Shown here: piece after piece, positions 16,113 through 24,242 of the stretch | Layout: the number at the start of each line of letters is the position of its first letter | Numbering within the stretch: the stretch's first letter is position 1 | The notes under the pieces: model-generated | The model's input: only the letters and a program-made list of their open reading frames with translations | Told to the model about the DNA's origin: nothing | Databases searched by the model: none | Source: JACZSB01 sp965372015 | GTDB lineage: Bacteria; Fidelibacterota; Marinisomatia; SCGC-AAA003-L08; TS1B11 | NCBI GenBank assembly: GCA_965372015.1 | Contig: CBDVAP010000009.1 | Coordinates: 1 to 42,088 of the forward strand | DNA length: 42,088 bases | Direction: 5' to 3' | Position numbers and translations under genes: made by a program

Positions 16113-16281
16113 GATTTCCCCCTGATGTTAAGCCTGGTCTGGATTGAAAGTCCGGGCATTTATTAGATCCCGGAGGTCCTGTCTGGTGAAGTTTGCATGG
16201 GATTGAACGGATTGTCCAATTATAGATACTGACCTTGTCCCCAAAAGTTGGCCCAGGTTTTAAGGTAGGATTTGGGCTCGA

Positions 16282-16359
16282 TTTCCCTCCGGCATCTGCA
16301 TCGCCCGGTTGGCAACACCTGAGAACACCAAGTCCATCAAGATGGTGCTGCTGAGGTAG
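16282..16359 (+). pseudogene. Relic of a sorting-domain 3' end (family C, copy C3)
   Basis: Twenty-five codons and a TAG read FPSGICIARLATPEN then TKSIKMVLLR. This matches the LRR protein tail (VPTGIYIARFITPEY, TKSIKMLLLK), and it is the longest relic in the window. Upstream the frame loses any similarity. No gene lies on this strand nearby. Confidence 0.75.
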
Positions 16360-16573
16360 GAAAACAAGCGTCTAGCATACCTTTTGTAGCATACGCCAAT
16401 TAGTGCGGTCACCTATTCTCCTCTAAAAATCGTAGGTGGCACCTCTGCTAAGTAAGCAGGGGGGCAGGTTGCATTTTCCGGGATCGGCTGGGTGAACATT
16501 GGGGGTGGTCTTGGAATCAAAAATGTCTTGATTTGACATCAAATAAGTTTCTGCGGATATTTATTTAAAGCCC

Positions 16574-16631
16574 TCCAGCTATCAGCGGATCAGGCCTTTC
16601 CCAATTCCTGGGCCGTTTATTTCGTGGCCTT
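16574..16631 (+). repeat. Family E repeat, copy 2
   Basis: CAGCTATCAGCGGATCAGG ... CCTGGGCCGTTTATTTCG matches 5072-5125. It lies about 60 bases upstream of family A copy A6. Confidence 0.5.
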
Positions 16632-16687
16632 GGTGGCGGCTCCCATCGAGAATATCTTAGCTGATCTAGGTTCCGCCATTGGCAGTG

Positions 16688-16800
16688 TCTTTTCAGTTCA
16701 TGTGCATCCCATCGTGAAATACAAAAAAGGGCAGGAAAACGGGGCAGGCCACCGCCTTTGGCGGGGTACAATTTGCCCAACGTTGACGAGCGGTGACCAA
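16688..16800 (+). repeat. Family A dispersed repeat, copy A6 with palindrome insertion
   Basis: TTTTCAGTTCATGTGCATCC, CATCGTGAAATACAAAAAAG and GCAGGAAAACGGGGCAGG match A1. The usual GATTTGAC after GCAGG is displaced by a small palindrome CCGCC-TTT-GGCGG (16752-16764). A degenerate IS left end (TTGCTCTGACG) and GGCTCTGAACCGATACAC follow to about 16890. Confidence 0.7.
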
Positions 16801-16814
16801 CGCACATGATAAAA

Positions 16815-16890
16815 TGGCTTAATAGGATTTAGTCCATTTTGATCCATATTGCTCTGACGTCGAACACAAACGGCTCTGAACCGATACACG
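16815..16890 (-). repeat. Relic of IS3-type left end plus outer repeat end
   Basis: GGATTTAGTCCATTTTGATC and CATATTGCTCTGACG resemble the relic at 100-146 and the left IS end at 40127. GGCTCTGAACCGATACAC is the outer end seen in family B copies B2 and B4. It abuts a nickel-permease remnant. Confidence 0.45.
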
Positions 16891-17034
16891 ATAACAACGA
16901 TGATGAGCGTAGTTGCTATAGGTATGACCGGCGTGAGGAACCTACCCTTGGGGCGATTGGAATGCTACTCGTATGCCCTCTCCGGGGGTCCACTGGTACT
17001 GAGCAGCCTGCTGATAGTAGGCCTGGGATTGTGA
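16891..17034 (+). pseudogene. NicO-like nickel permease, C-terminal remnant
   Basis: Forty-seven codons and a TGA read ITTMMSVVAIGMTGVRNLPL, then GRLECYSYALSGG and PLVLSSLLIVGLGL. This aligns along its whole length with the C-terminus of the intact permease at 33194-33910 (IATMLIVVTLAYLGARRLPL, then EALGRWSHALAGG and TLMLSGLFLIALEV). The frame begins right at the end of a repeat, so the N-terminal four fifths of the gene have been lost. It is a paralogue of the 33194 gene, not a piece of it, since about half the residues differ. Confidence 0.75.
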
Positions 17035-17405
17035 GTATTTCCGCCACTACGGGCAAATAGATCGGGGCGGCGTCCGTGATGGCAGGCTCGTTCATTCACC
17101 GCCTTTCCTGGTCCGTGCTATTGGTGGTGAAGGCGCAATGACAGTGCATATTGTTGTAGCAACCAATAATAAAAATCCTTAAACTATAAATAGGAAATAA
17201 GGGTCTTATATTCATGTTTTCACATTCCCACTTCCGCCTTTGCCATCCCTATTCTTCAATCACAATATCGCGAAGTCATTAGAGACAAAACCTGTAGGAG
17301 GATCACGCTTATACGGCAATGACATAACCCTATAATCATAAACCTTCGCAATGGCATTCAGCCGAAACCTTAAAGTGTATCTGGGAAGACACTAGAGCAA
17401 ACATA
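17035..17405. promoter_or_regulatory. Leader region of the redox/hydrogenase operon
   Basis: About 370 bases without a gene. The part from 17160 to 17220 is markedly AT-rich (AAACTATAAATAGG, TCTTATATTC) and is the most likely place for the operon promoter, but no convincing -35/-10 pair can be fixed by eye. No strong ribosome site precedes the first start at 17406. Confidence 0.3.
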
Positions 17406-18587
17406 ATGAGTATACAAATTGATCCCACCTTAGTATCTGACGTCCGTCAGTATGGCAAATTCGATGTGAATGCCTGCTACCAGTGCGGTAGTTGCACCGT
17501 TACATGCAACCTGACGAATGGCTCTGCTTCATTTCCTCGTCGAACGATCAGATATGTTCTCATGGGCCTGAGAAAAACGGTGCGGAGCAGTCTGGACCCC
17601 TGGCTGTGCTACTACTGCGGTGACTGTTCCATAACCTGTCCACGTCAAACAGATCCAGGTGAGGCGATGATGACGATCCGTCGCTTTCTCACGGCCCAAT
17701 ACGACTGGACCGGACTTTCGGCGAAATTCTACAAATCCAAAGCATGGGAAATTGGATCACTCTTCAGTGTGGGCCTGTTCGTGCTGGCACTCGCTCTTTA
17801 CTACCATACCCAAATTGTGGAAATCGAACTCCCCGATTTGGTCTCAAGTGAGTTCATCTACGATACCGTCGGCGACGATTTCATGGGCCATATGTTTGGC
17901 ATGATAGAGACCTTCACGATTGTGGTGTTTCTAATTCCATTGGTCGTTCTACTATCCAACGCCCTCCGAATGTATTGGCTTACCCTGCATAGTGAAAATG
18001 AGATAGGCATACCGTTCAAATTGTATTTCATAGAGGCCAAGACATTATTCCTGCATGCTCTCACTCAGAAACGATTCAAAGATTGTGATGAACCTTACCG
18101 CTGGTTAATCCACGGGCTTCTGGTATTGGGTTGTGTCCTTATGTTTATTCCACTGCTATTTTTTCTCGAGTGGTTTCAAACAGACAACGTCTACCCTCTT
18201 TCTCATCCCCAAAGGTGGATTGGTTATATCGCAACGGCGGCTCTCATTTTCGCTTCACTCGAGATTCTGGTGAGCAGATTCAGGAGAAGGGAGGAGATGC
18301 ATAAGTATTCAACAACCAGTGACTGGATATTGCCGACCATGCTGTTACTTACGGCTGTGAGCGGAATCATGGTGCACATCTTCAGGTATTATGAATTTGC
18401 CATCGCGACCCATTTCATGTATGCCATTCACCTGGCAATCGTGGTTCCTACGATGGTTATTGAAATACCATTTGGCAAGGCCAGCCACATGCTTTATCGA
18501 CCGCTGGCAATGTACTTCGAAGCGATCAGAACGAGTGCCATCCAAATGGACGCAATAGAAAAGGGGAGCCTGGCAGATGCCGGATAG
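17406..18587 (+). CDS. HdrC/HdrE-like (QmoC-like) membrane Fe-S electron-transfer subunit
   Basis: A 393-residue fusion of a soluble ferredoxin domain with a membrane domain. Two [4Fe-4S] motifs are complete: C24-C27-C30-C34 (CYQCGSCTVTC) and C68-C71-C74-C78 (CYYCGDCSITC). This is the HdrC arrangement. From about residue 113 there are six membrane segments of the NarI/HdrE/DsrM cytochrome b type, with histidines in or next to helices (IHGLLVLG, MVHIFRYY, ATHFMYAIHLAI) that could hold hemes. The layout matches QmoC of sulfate reducers, which passes electrons between a HdrA-type flavoprotein and the quinone pool. As first gene of the operon, overlapping the next by 11 bases, it is the probable membrane port of the complex. 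Quinone use is inferred, not shown. Confidence 0.85.
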   Translation: MSIQIDPTLVSDVRQYGKFDVNACYQCGSCTVTCNLTNGSASFPRRTIRYVLMGLRKTVRSSLDPWLCYYCGDCSITCPRQTDPGEAMMTIRRFLTAQYDWTGLSAKFYKSKAWEIGSLFSVGLFVLALALYYHTQIVEIELPDLVSSEFIYDTVGDDFMGHMFGMIETFTIVVFLIPLVVLLSNALRMYWLTLHSENEIGIPFKLYFIEAKTLFLHALTQKRFKDCDEPYRWLIHGLLVLGCVLMFIPLLFFLEWFQTDNVYPLSHPQRWIGYIATAALIFASLEILVSRFRRREEMHKYSTTSDWILPTMLLLTAVSGIMVHIFRYYEFAIATHFMYAIHLAIVVPTMVIEIPFGKASHMLYRPLAMYFEAIRTSAIQMDAIEKGSLADAG

Positions 18588-19464
18588 TGTGGCGCCGGAA
18601 AAGCGAATCGGATCCGCCATGGTTGTTGGTGGCGGCATCGGTGGAATGCAGGCCGCACTCGATCTTGCCGAATCGGGAATCAAAGTTTACCTGGTTGACA
18701 ACAAGCCCTCAATCGGTGGCGTGATGTCTCAACTGGACAAGACTTTTCCAACCAATGATTGCGCCATGTGCACCATGGCGCCCCGTCTGGTGGAGATCGG
18801 GCGGCATAAGGATATCCAGAAAATAACGTACAGCGAGGTTGTACAAATCAGCGGACAGCCCGGGCAATTTGCCGTGAAGCTGAGGAGGCATCCCCGTTTC
18901 GTGAATGAAGAGAAATGTACCGGATGCGGCACCTGCGTGGCGAATTGTCCTACCAGGAACGTGGTACAGATTCATGAGCAAGAAAAGATTTTCCTCAATG
19001 GTGGCTATAAGGAAACGGTTGAAGAGATTTTGGCCAGACACAAACATAGAAAAGGCCCACTCATGCCAATCCTGCAGGATGTGAATGCGGCTTTGAACTA
19101 TTTCCCGGAAAATGTTCTAAAGTATATCTCCCAGGAAACAGGGTATCCATTAACGCATATCTGCCGCATCGCAACTTTCTACAGTGCGTTCAGCTTGAAG
19201 CCGATTGGCAGAATCATCGTTAACGTTTGTATGGGTACAACCTGTTATGTACGCGGAGCCGGAAGGCTCCTCGATAAGTTCAGGGACGTATTAGGGATTG
19301 GCGTTGATGAAACTACTTCCGATATGCTTTTCACATTCAAATCGGTCAGGTGCATCGGATGCTGTGGCCTGGCACCAGTGAGTATGATTGGCGAGGATGT
19401 GTATGGCAAGCTATACGCGGGAGATATTCCTGGAATCGTGAATAGATACAGGTCGCAAGGATAG
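18577..19464 (+). CDS. HdrA N-terminal module fused to NuoE-type [2Fe-2S] domain
   Basis: A 295-residue fusion. Residues 14-110 are the beginning of HdrA: the FAD-binding GGGIGGMQAALDLAESG (18-34) and the diagnostic QLDKTFPTNDCAMC (52-65) with Cys62 and Cys65. A [4Fe-4S] ferredoxin motif follows (C114, C117, C120, C124). The rest of HdrA, several hundred residues, is absent. Instead residues about 145-290 are a complete NuoE/HndA domain with helix bundle and thioredoxin-like fold, and its four [2Fe-2S] cysteines C218, C223, C259 and C263 are intact. The frame is continuous and all metal ligands are present, so it is not a decayed gene. It should pass electrons between the NuoF flavin (two genes on) and a HdrA flavin. 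The missing HdrA part begins in the gene at 25726. Confidence 0.85.
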   Translation: MPDSVAPEKRIGSAMVVGGGIGGMQAALDLAESGIKVYLVDNKPSIGGVMSQLDKTFPTNDCAMCTMAPRLVEIGRHKDIQKITYSEVVQISGQPGQFAVKLRRHPRFVNEEKCTGCGTCVANCPTRNVVQIHEQEKIFLNGGYKETVEEILARHKHRKGPLMPILQDVNAALNYFPENVLKYISQETGYPLTHICRIATFYSAFSLKPIGRIIVNVCMGTTCYVRGAGRLLDKFRDVLGIGVDETTSDMLFTFKSVRCIGCCGLAPVSMIGEDVYGKLYAGDIPGIVNRYRSQG

Positions 19465-19469
19465 GAACC

Positions 19470-19853
19470 ATGCCGAAGCTCAGTATCGATGACCTGCGAA
19501 AACTACGCGAATCGTCGAAGCAAGATATCTACTTAAGGGAAGGGGATTTCAGGGGAAAGATAATCGTACATCTGGGCACCTGCGGTATTGCGGCCGGCGC
19601 CAGGGAGATCATGAGATCCTTTGTGGATGAATTGGAGAACAGGAATACTACTGATATCATGTTCACGACAACTGGTTGTGCCGGTTTATGCTCGCAAGAA
19701 CCGATGGTGACTATCGAGATGCGGGATAGTGCCCCGGTGAAGTATGGAAAACTATCTCCCGACAAAGTAAAGAGGATATTCGAAGAGAACGTAATTAGTG
19801 GGAAGGTCGTTCCGGAATTTGTAATCGGTATAGGTTCTGAGAGGGTCGCCTAG
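19470..19853 (+). CDS. hndB: HndB-like thioredoxin-fold subunit
   Basis: A 127-residue protein resembling HndB of the NADP-reducing hydrogenase of Desulfovibrio and its relatives in NuoEF-type operons. It has a thioredoxin-like ferredoxin fold. Of the four cysteines expected for a [2Fe-2S] cluster (C-x4-C, C-x3-C) it has Cys38, Cys70 and Cys74, but the second position is Gly43 in GTCGIAAGARE. So it may lack a cluster or use another ligand; HndB proteins commonly show this wording. It starts 5 bases after the NuoE fusion and its stop overlaps the GTG start of the NuoF fusion (TAGTG). Likely a structural or electron-transfer partner of NuoF. Confidence 0.8.
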   Translation: MPKLSIDDLRKLRESSKQDIYLREGDFRGKIIVHLGTCGIAAGAREIMRSFVDELENRNTTDIMFTTTGCAGLCSQEPMVTIEMRDSAPVKYGKLSPDKVKRIFEENVISGKVVPEFVIGIGSERVA

Positions 19854-22800
19854 TGGTGGAAAAAAAGCGCATAGAACTGATGGTATGTGCCGGCACTGCC
19901 TGCGTTGCCGGCAAGTCGTTCGCCATAATCGATGCCCTCAATAAGGAGCTATACCAGTCTGCTCTGGCCAACGAAGTGTCCGTAGTGACCACTGGATGCA
20001 ACGGTTTCTGCGGCCAGGGCCCACTGATGGTGGTCAAACCGGATAATATATTCTACGGCTGGATTTCGCTGGATGATATCCCGGGTTTAGTGGAGGAACA
20101 TTTTCTCAAGGGCAGACCGCTCGAGAAGTTGATGTTCACTCCGCCAAAGGAGAAGGAACCGCTTCCGCTCATTTCGGATATACCGTTTTTTCAGAAGCAG
20201 CTCCTGCTGGTATTGCGCAATAAAGGGCTTATCGATCCCGAAAAGATCGAAGATTACATCGCCAGGGATGGTTATATCGCTACTGAAAAGGTTCTGACTG
20301 GCATGTCACCCGTTGACATCATCGATGAGATCGTGAAATCAGGATTAAGAGGCCGGGGAGGAGCCGGTTTTCCGACAGGCAAGAAGTGGGACATCGCTCG
20401 ACAGCAAAGTAAGAACCCCAAATATATCATAGCGAATTGTGACGAAGGTGATCCCGGCGCGTACATGGACAGAAGCCTGATCGAATCAGATCCCCATTCC
20501 GTTATAGAAGGCCTACTGATTGCAGCCTACGCCATCGGCCTATCGGACGGCTTTATTTATATCAGATCCGAATATCCACTCGCAATCAAGCGGATGAAGA
20601 CAGCACTTTCCCAGGCCCGGGAATACGGACTCCTGGGAACAGATATCCTGGGAAGCGGATTTGATTTTGATATTGAGATAAGGGAGGGCTCCGGGGCCTT
20701 CGTTTGTGGAGAAGAGACATCACTTCTGCGCTCTATTGAAGGAAATATTCCCGAACCCAGCCAGAAGCCACCATTCCCCGCAGAGTCCGGTCTCTGGGGC
20801 TGCCCAACAGTTATTAATAATGTGGAATCGCTGGGGAATGTCCCTGTCATCATAGCCAGGGGGGCCGACTGGTATTCAGGCATCGGCACGGAAACCAGCA
20901 AGGGGACGAAGATATTTTCCCTGGTGGGGAAGATCAACAATACCGGCTTGATTGAAGTACCCATGGGCATAACGCTCAGGGAAGTCGTTTACGAGATTGG
21001 CGGCGGTATCCCCAACGGAAAGAAGTTCAAGGCAGTCCAGACCGGGGGACCCTCAGGTGGCTGCATACCTGCCAGCATGCTGGATTTGCCAATCGATTAT
21101 GAATCATTGAGAGAAGCAGGCTCCATGATGGGCTCCGGGGGGATGATCGTCATGGATGAAGATACCTGTGTTGTTGATGTGGCCAAGTTCTTCCTCCAGT
21201 TCACGAACGACGAATCTTGTGGCAAGTGCACCTCCTGTCGCGATGGCAGCGAAGCACTGTTGGAAGTGCTCACCCGAATCTCAGCGGGCCAAGGCATAAA
21301 CGGAGATACAGAATTCCTGTCCGAGCTATCTGAGGGCATAAAAGATGCTTCCATGTGCGGTCTTGGCCAGACGCTCCCCAATCCCGTTCTTTCAACGCTC
21401 AGATATTTTGAAGATGAATACGTAGCGCATATTGAGAAGAAACGCTGTGAAGCCGTTGTGTGCAAGGAGATCATCTCATCGGCCTGTCAATATACGTGCC
21501 CACTCAGCCAGGATGTGCCCTGCTACATCGGGCTCATTGCCCAAGGCAAGTACGAAGAAGCCATCAGAATTGTGCGGAAAGAGAATCCTCTACCCCACGT
21601 ATGCGGCCGTGTTTGTCATATGCCTTGCGAAGGCAAATGCCGCGCCGGGGAAGGAGGCGATCCCATCGCTATCCGCTCCCTCAAGCGGTTTCTCGCAGAT
21701 TACGAATTGAAGAATGATATCTTGATTGACGAGAAGGCAACACAGGAGCATGAGGAGCAGGTTGCCGTGATCGGCTCCGGACCCGGAGGTCTCTCTTGCG
21801 CCCATTACCTTGCGCTGGAGGGGTACAATGTCACGATTTTCGAGAGTGAACCGGTTGCAGGCGGTATGCTCGCTCTGGGCATTCCGGAGTATCGCCTGCC
21901 CAAAGAAATCCTGAATGCCGACATAGGGCGGATCAAAGCTTTGGGGGTCGACATAAAAACCAATTTTGCTGTTGGTAAAGATATCCAGCTCTCAGAACTG
22001 AGGGATAGCTATAGCGCGATCTACATTTCTACCGGCGCTCACAAAGGCTTAAAGATGGAAATCCCCGGAGATGAGTCCGATGGAGTGCTGCATGCCGTGA
22101 ACTTCCTGAGGGACGTGAATCTGGGCAAGGAAGCGATCCTCGGGGAGAAGGTTATCGTAGTGGGCGGTGGCTTCTCCGCCATCGATGCGGCGCGGGTTAC
22201 CATTCGACTGGGCAAACAAACCAGTATATTCTACCGGAGAACGAAGGCAGAAATGCCTGCCATTGAGAGCGAAGTGGATGAGGCCATCATTGAAGGGGTT
22301 GATATGCAGTTCCTGACAACTCCTACCAGGATACTTTCAAAAAATGGGAAAATTCATGCTATTGAGTGCACTAAAATGGTGCTGGGCGAGATCGATGAAA
22401 GCGGTCGCAGAAGGCCCATCCCCATACCCGGTTCAGAGTTTTCAGTTGATGTAGATACCTTGATTCTTGCCATCAGCCAAAAGGCAGACCTGAGCTTTAT
22501 TGAGAATGGTGAGGGATTGGGAATATCTAAGTGGAATACCATAGAGGTAGATCCCGAGACTCTCTCTACGAATATTGAAGGGATCTTTGCCGGGGGCGAT
22601 GTTGTAACGGGACCGAATACTGTAACTGACGCCATGGGTCACGGGAAGCTGGCAGCAAGAATGATTGACAAATATCTGAAAGGCGAGGGACTGGAAAGAA
22701 CCTACTCTGTCACTCGGCCTGCCATTCATGTTGAGCCTGTACAGCTTGCCGAGGATGAGTTGGGAGATCAGCACAGGGTGAAAATGGCCTCACTGACAGT

Positions 22801-22915
22801 TGATCAACGGCTCGAAAGTTTTCAGGAGGTCGAATTTGGCTTTTCGGAAGCTGAGGCAATCGCGGAAGCCCGGCGCTGTCTGCGGTGCGATTTGGATTTG
22901 TCGGAGGAGCACTGA
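19853..22915 (+). CDS. NuoF/HndC-type NAD-binding flavoprotein fused to GltD-like oxidoreductase
   Basis: A 1020-residue three-part protein. Residues 1-95 are a thioredoxin-like [2Fe-2S] domain with all four cysteines (C12, C17, C49, C53). Residues about 110-540 are NuoF: the FMN/NADH site RGRGGAGFPTGKKW, GSGAFVCGEETSLL, an SLBB domain, and the [4Fe-4S] motif ESCGKCTSCRDG with the later MCGLGQT cysteine. From about 540 a GltD/NfnB-type module follows: a cysteine-rich [4Fe-4S] domain (CPLSQDVPC ... CGRVCHMPCEGKC), an FAD site VIGSGPGGLSCAHYL, an NADPH-type site VVGGGFSAIDAARV, and the closing IFAGGDVVTGPNTVTDAMGHGK. It has two dinucleotide-binding flavin sites, one NADH-type and one NAD(P)H-type, joined in one chain. 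It is the probable NAD(P) terminus of the complex. GTG start overlapping the previous stop. Confidence 0.9.
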   Translation: MVEKKRIELMVCAGTACVAGKSFAIIDALNKELYQSALANEVSVVTTGCNGFCGQGPLMVVKPDNIFYGWISLDDIPGLVEEHFLKGRPLEKLMFTPPKEKEPLPLISDIPFFQKQLLLVLRNKGLIDPEKIEDYIARDGYIATEKVLTGMSPVDIIDEIVKSGLRGRGGAGFPTGKKWDIARQQSKNPKYIIANCDEGDPGAYMDRSLIESDPHSVIEGLLIAAYAIGLSDGFIYIRSEYPLAIKRMKTALSQAREYGLLGTDILGSGFDFDIEIREGSGAFVCGEETSLLRSIEGNIPEPSQKPPFPAESGLWGCPTVINNVESLGNVPVIIARGADWYSGIGTETSKGTKIFSLVGKINNTGLIEVPMGITLREVVYEIGGGIPNGKKFKAVQTGGPSGGCIPASMLDLPIDYESLREAGSMMGSGGMIVMDEDTCVVDVAKFFLQFTNDESCGKCTSCRDGSEALLEVLTRISAGQGINGDTEFLSELSEGIKDASMCGLGQTLPNPVLSTLRYFEDEYVAHIEKKRCEAVVCKEIISSACQYTCPLSQDVPCYIGLIAQGKYEEAIRIVRKENPLPHVCGRVCHMPCEGKCRAGEGGDPIAIRSLKRFLADYELKNDILIDEKATQEHEEQVAVIGSGPGGLSCAHYLALEGYNVTIFESEPVAGGMLALGIPEYRLPKEILNADIGRIKALGVDIKTNFAVGKDIQLSELRDSYSAIYISTGAHKGLKMEIPGDESDGVLHAVNFLRDVNLGKEAILGEKVIVVGGGFSAIDAARVTIRLGKQTSIFYRRTKAEMPAIESEVDEAIIEGVDMQFLTTPTRILSKNGKIHAIECTKMVLGEIDESGRRRPIPIPGSEFSVDVDTLILAISQKADLSFIENGEGLGISKWNTIEVDPETLSTNIEGIFAGGDVVTGPNTVTDAMGHGKLAARMIDKYLKGEGLERTYSVTRPAIHVEPVQLAEDELGDQHRVKMASLTVDQRLESFQEVEFGFSEAEAIAEARRCLRCDLDLSEEH

Positions 22916-22963
22916 TCGGCCGGCTAGATTTCGACGATCCGCCATTGGCAGGTGAACGAACGG

Positions 22964-23335
22964 ATGCCGCAAATGATGAACGTTCAAAGGATAAGCGAGC
23001 TACTTGGCGCGCACATAGTCGCAGGCGCCGAGTATCTGGATAGGCAGGTGATGATGGGATGCGGTTGCGACCTGATGAGCCACGTCCTTTCACACATCAA
23101 GGAAGACAATACTCTCCTCCTGACCGGCCTTACGACACCACAGGTTATTTATGTTTCCGACGTAGTAGACATAAAAGTGATCTGCTTTGTCCGTGGTAAG
23201 AAGCCCAAAGAGAAAACAATCAGTCTGGCAAATGAACGAAAAATGGTGCTCATGAATACGAACCTGCCGATGTTTGAAAGCTGCGGCAAATTGTACAAGG
23301 TTGGTTTGATAGGATGTTCGGAATATGAATCGTAG
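22964..23335 (+). CDS. DRTGG-domain protein (first copy)
   Basis: A protein of about 123 residues of the DRTGG type, a small alpha/beta domain also found in phosphotransacetylases and CBS proteins and thought to bind a ligand. Typical wording: RISELLGAHIVAGAEYLDRQVMMGCGCDLMSHVL, then NTLLLTGLTTPQVIYVS and the C-terminal SCGKLYKVGLIG (quoted in pieces). The start at 22964 has AGGTG nine bases upstream; an earlier GTG at 22952 is less likely. A second DRTGG gene lies at 24239 in the same module. Its role is probably sensory or regulatory, not redox, since no cluster motif is present. It overlaps the next gene by 11 bases. Confidence 0.8.
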   Translation: MPQMMNVQRISELLGAHIVAGAEYLDRQVMMGCGCDLMSHVLSHIKEDNTLLLTGLTTPQVIYVSDVVDIKVICFVRGKKPKEKTISLANERKMVLMNTNLPMFESCGKLYKVGLIGCSEYES

Positions 23336-24242
23336 TCTGTCATCTTTGAAAATCCAGGAGCTGGCCTATGAATTGAAGATTGAAAACGCCATGTCTGGCG
23401 GAGTAATCACCGTATCTCCGGAAAGCACAATGGCTGAGGTACGGAATATTCTAAGACAGCAGCGCATTTCAGGTCTGCCGGTGGTGGAAGCCGACAGGCT
23501 GGTGGGAATGATCAGCATGGAAAATCTGATCAAATGCCTTTTAGCCGGAGGGATTGAAAACCTGGTTAAAGATAATATGACGAAAAAGTTTGAGTCCCTC
23601 TATTCCCACGAGCCCCTCATACTCGCAATTAGGAAGTTCGAAAAGCTGCGGTACGGGAGATTCCCGGTTTTAGAGCAAAAGACAGGGAACCTGGCCGGAA
23701 TTCTGACTAAAGGGGATATTATTAAATGCCTTTTAAAAAAACTTGAAAAGGAATATCACAAAGAAGAATTACAGCGATATCGAGCCAGCCACATTTTTGA
23801 AGACCTGCGGTCGGATGAGACTACCATATTGCTCAAGTATAATATCAAGGGTGGGGATTATGAGGTTGCCGGGGAGCAGAGCGGCCAACTGAAGGTAAGC
23901 CTGTTAAGATTAGGAATTCACCCCGTCGTTACCCGCCGGGTTACGATCGCATCCTGCGAAGCCGAAATGAATATCATTCTTTTTACCGAAGGAGGTCAGC
24001 TCATCGCCAGTGTCGGTAAGGATGTGATCAAGGTGAACAGCGTCGATCATGGCCCTGGAATCGCGGACATAGAGAAAGCAATGCAGCCTGGGTATTCTAC
24101 GGCTCCGGATTGGGTGCGAGAAATGGGATTCGGAGCCGGTATGGGATTACCCAACATTAAAGACTGTACCGATGGGATGAAGATCGATACGGAATTAGGG
24201 AAAGGAACCAACTTAGAGTTTGTAGTGGACATAGCAGGATGA
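23325..24242 (+). CDS. CBS-pair protein with anti-sigma-type HATPase domain
   Basis: A 305-residue regulator. Residues about 20-145 are two CBS domains (ITVSPESTMAEVRNILRQ, then ISGLPVVEADRLVGMIS; RYGRFPVLEQKTGNLAGILTK), which usually bind adenine nucleotides such as AMP, ATP or NAD. Residues about 170-305 are a RsbW-type GHKL ATPase: CEAEMNIILFTEGG (N-box-like), VDHGPGIADIEKA (G1) and GFGAGMGLPNIK (G2). Such proteins act as anti-sigma kinases or as switch proteins responding to energy charge. The gene sits between two DRTGG genes inside the redox operon, with overlaps at both ends, which points to control of the complex or its expression by nucleotide status. Target unknown. Confidence 0.85.
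   Translation: MNRSLSSLKIQELAYELKIENAMSGGVITVSPESTMAEVRNILRQQRISGLPVVEADRLVGMISMENLIKCLLAGGIENLVKDNMTKKFESLYSHEPLILAIRKFEKLRYGRFPVLEQKTGNLAGILTKGDIIKCLLKKLEKEYHKEELQRYRASHIFEDLRSDETTILLKYNIKGGDYEVAGEQSGQLKVSLLRLGIHPVVTRRVTIASCEAEMNIILFTEGGQLIASVGKDVIKVNSVDHGPGIADIEKAMQPGYSTAPDWVREMGFGAGMGLPNIKDCTDGMKIDTELGKGTNLEFVVDIAG

Noticed and set aside
16839..17060. 73-codon plus-strand frame
   Set aside because: Another frame of the same bases gives the clear nickel-permease tail; this one begins inside a repeat.
18577..19464. HdrA fragment as a decayed pseudogene
   Set aside because: The frame is continuous into a complete NuoE domain and all FAD and cluster residues are present; start and stop overlap or adjoin the neighbouring genes.
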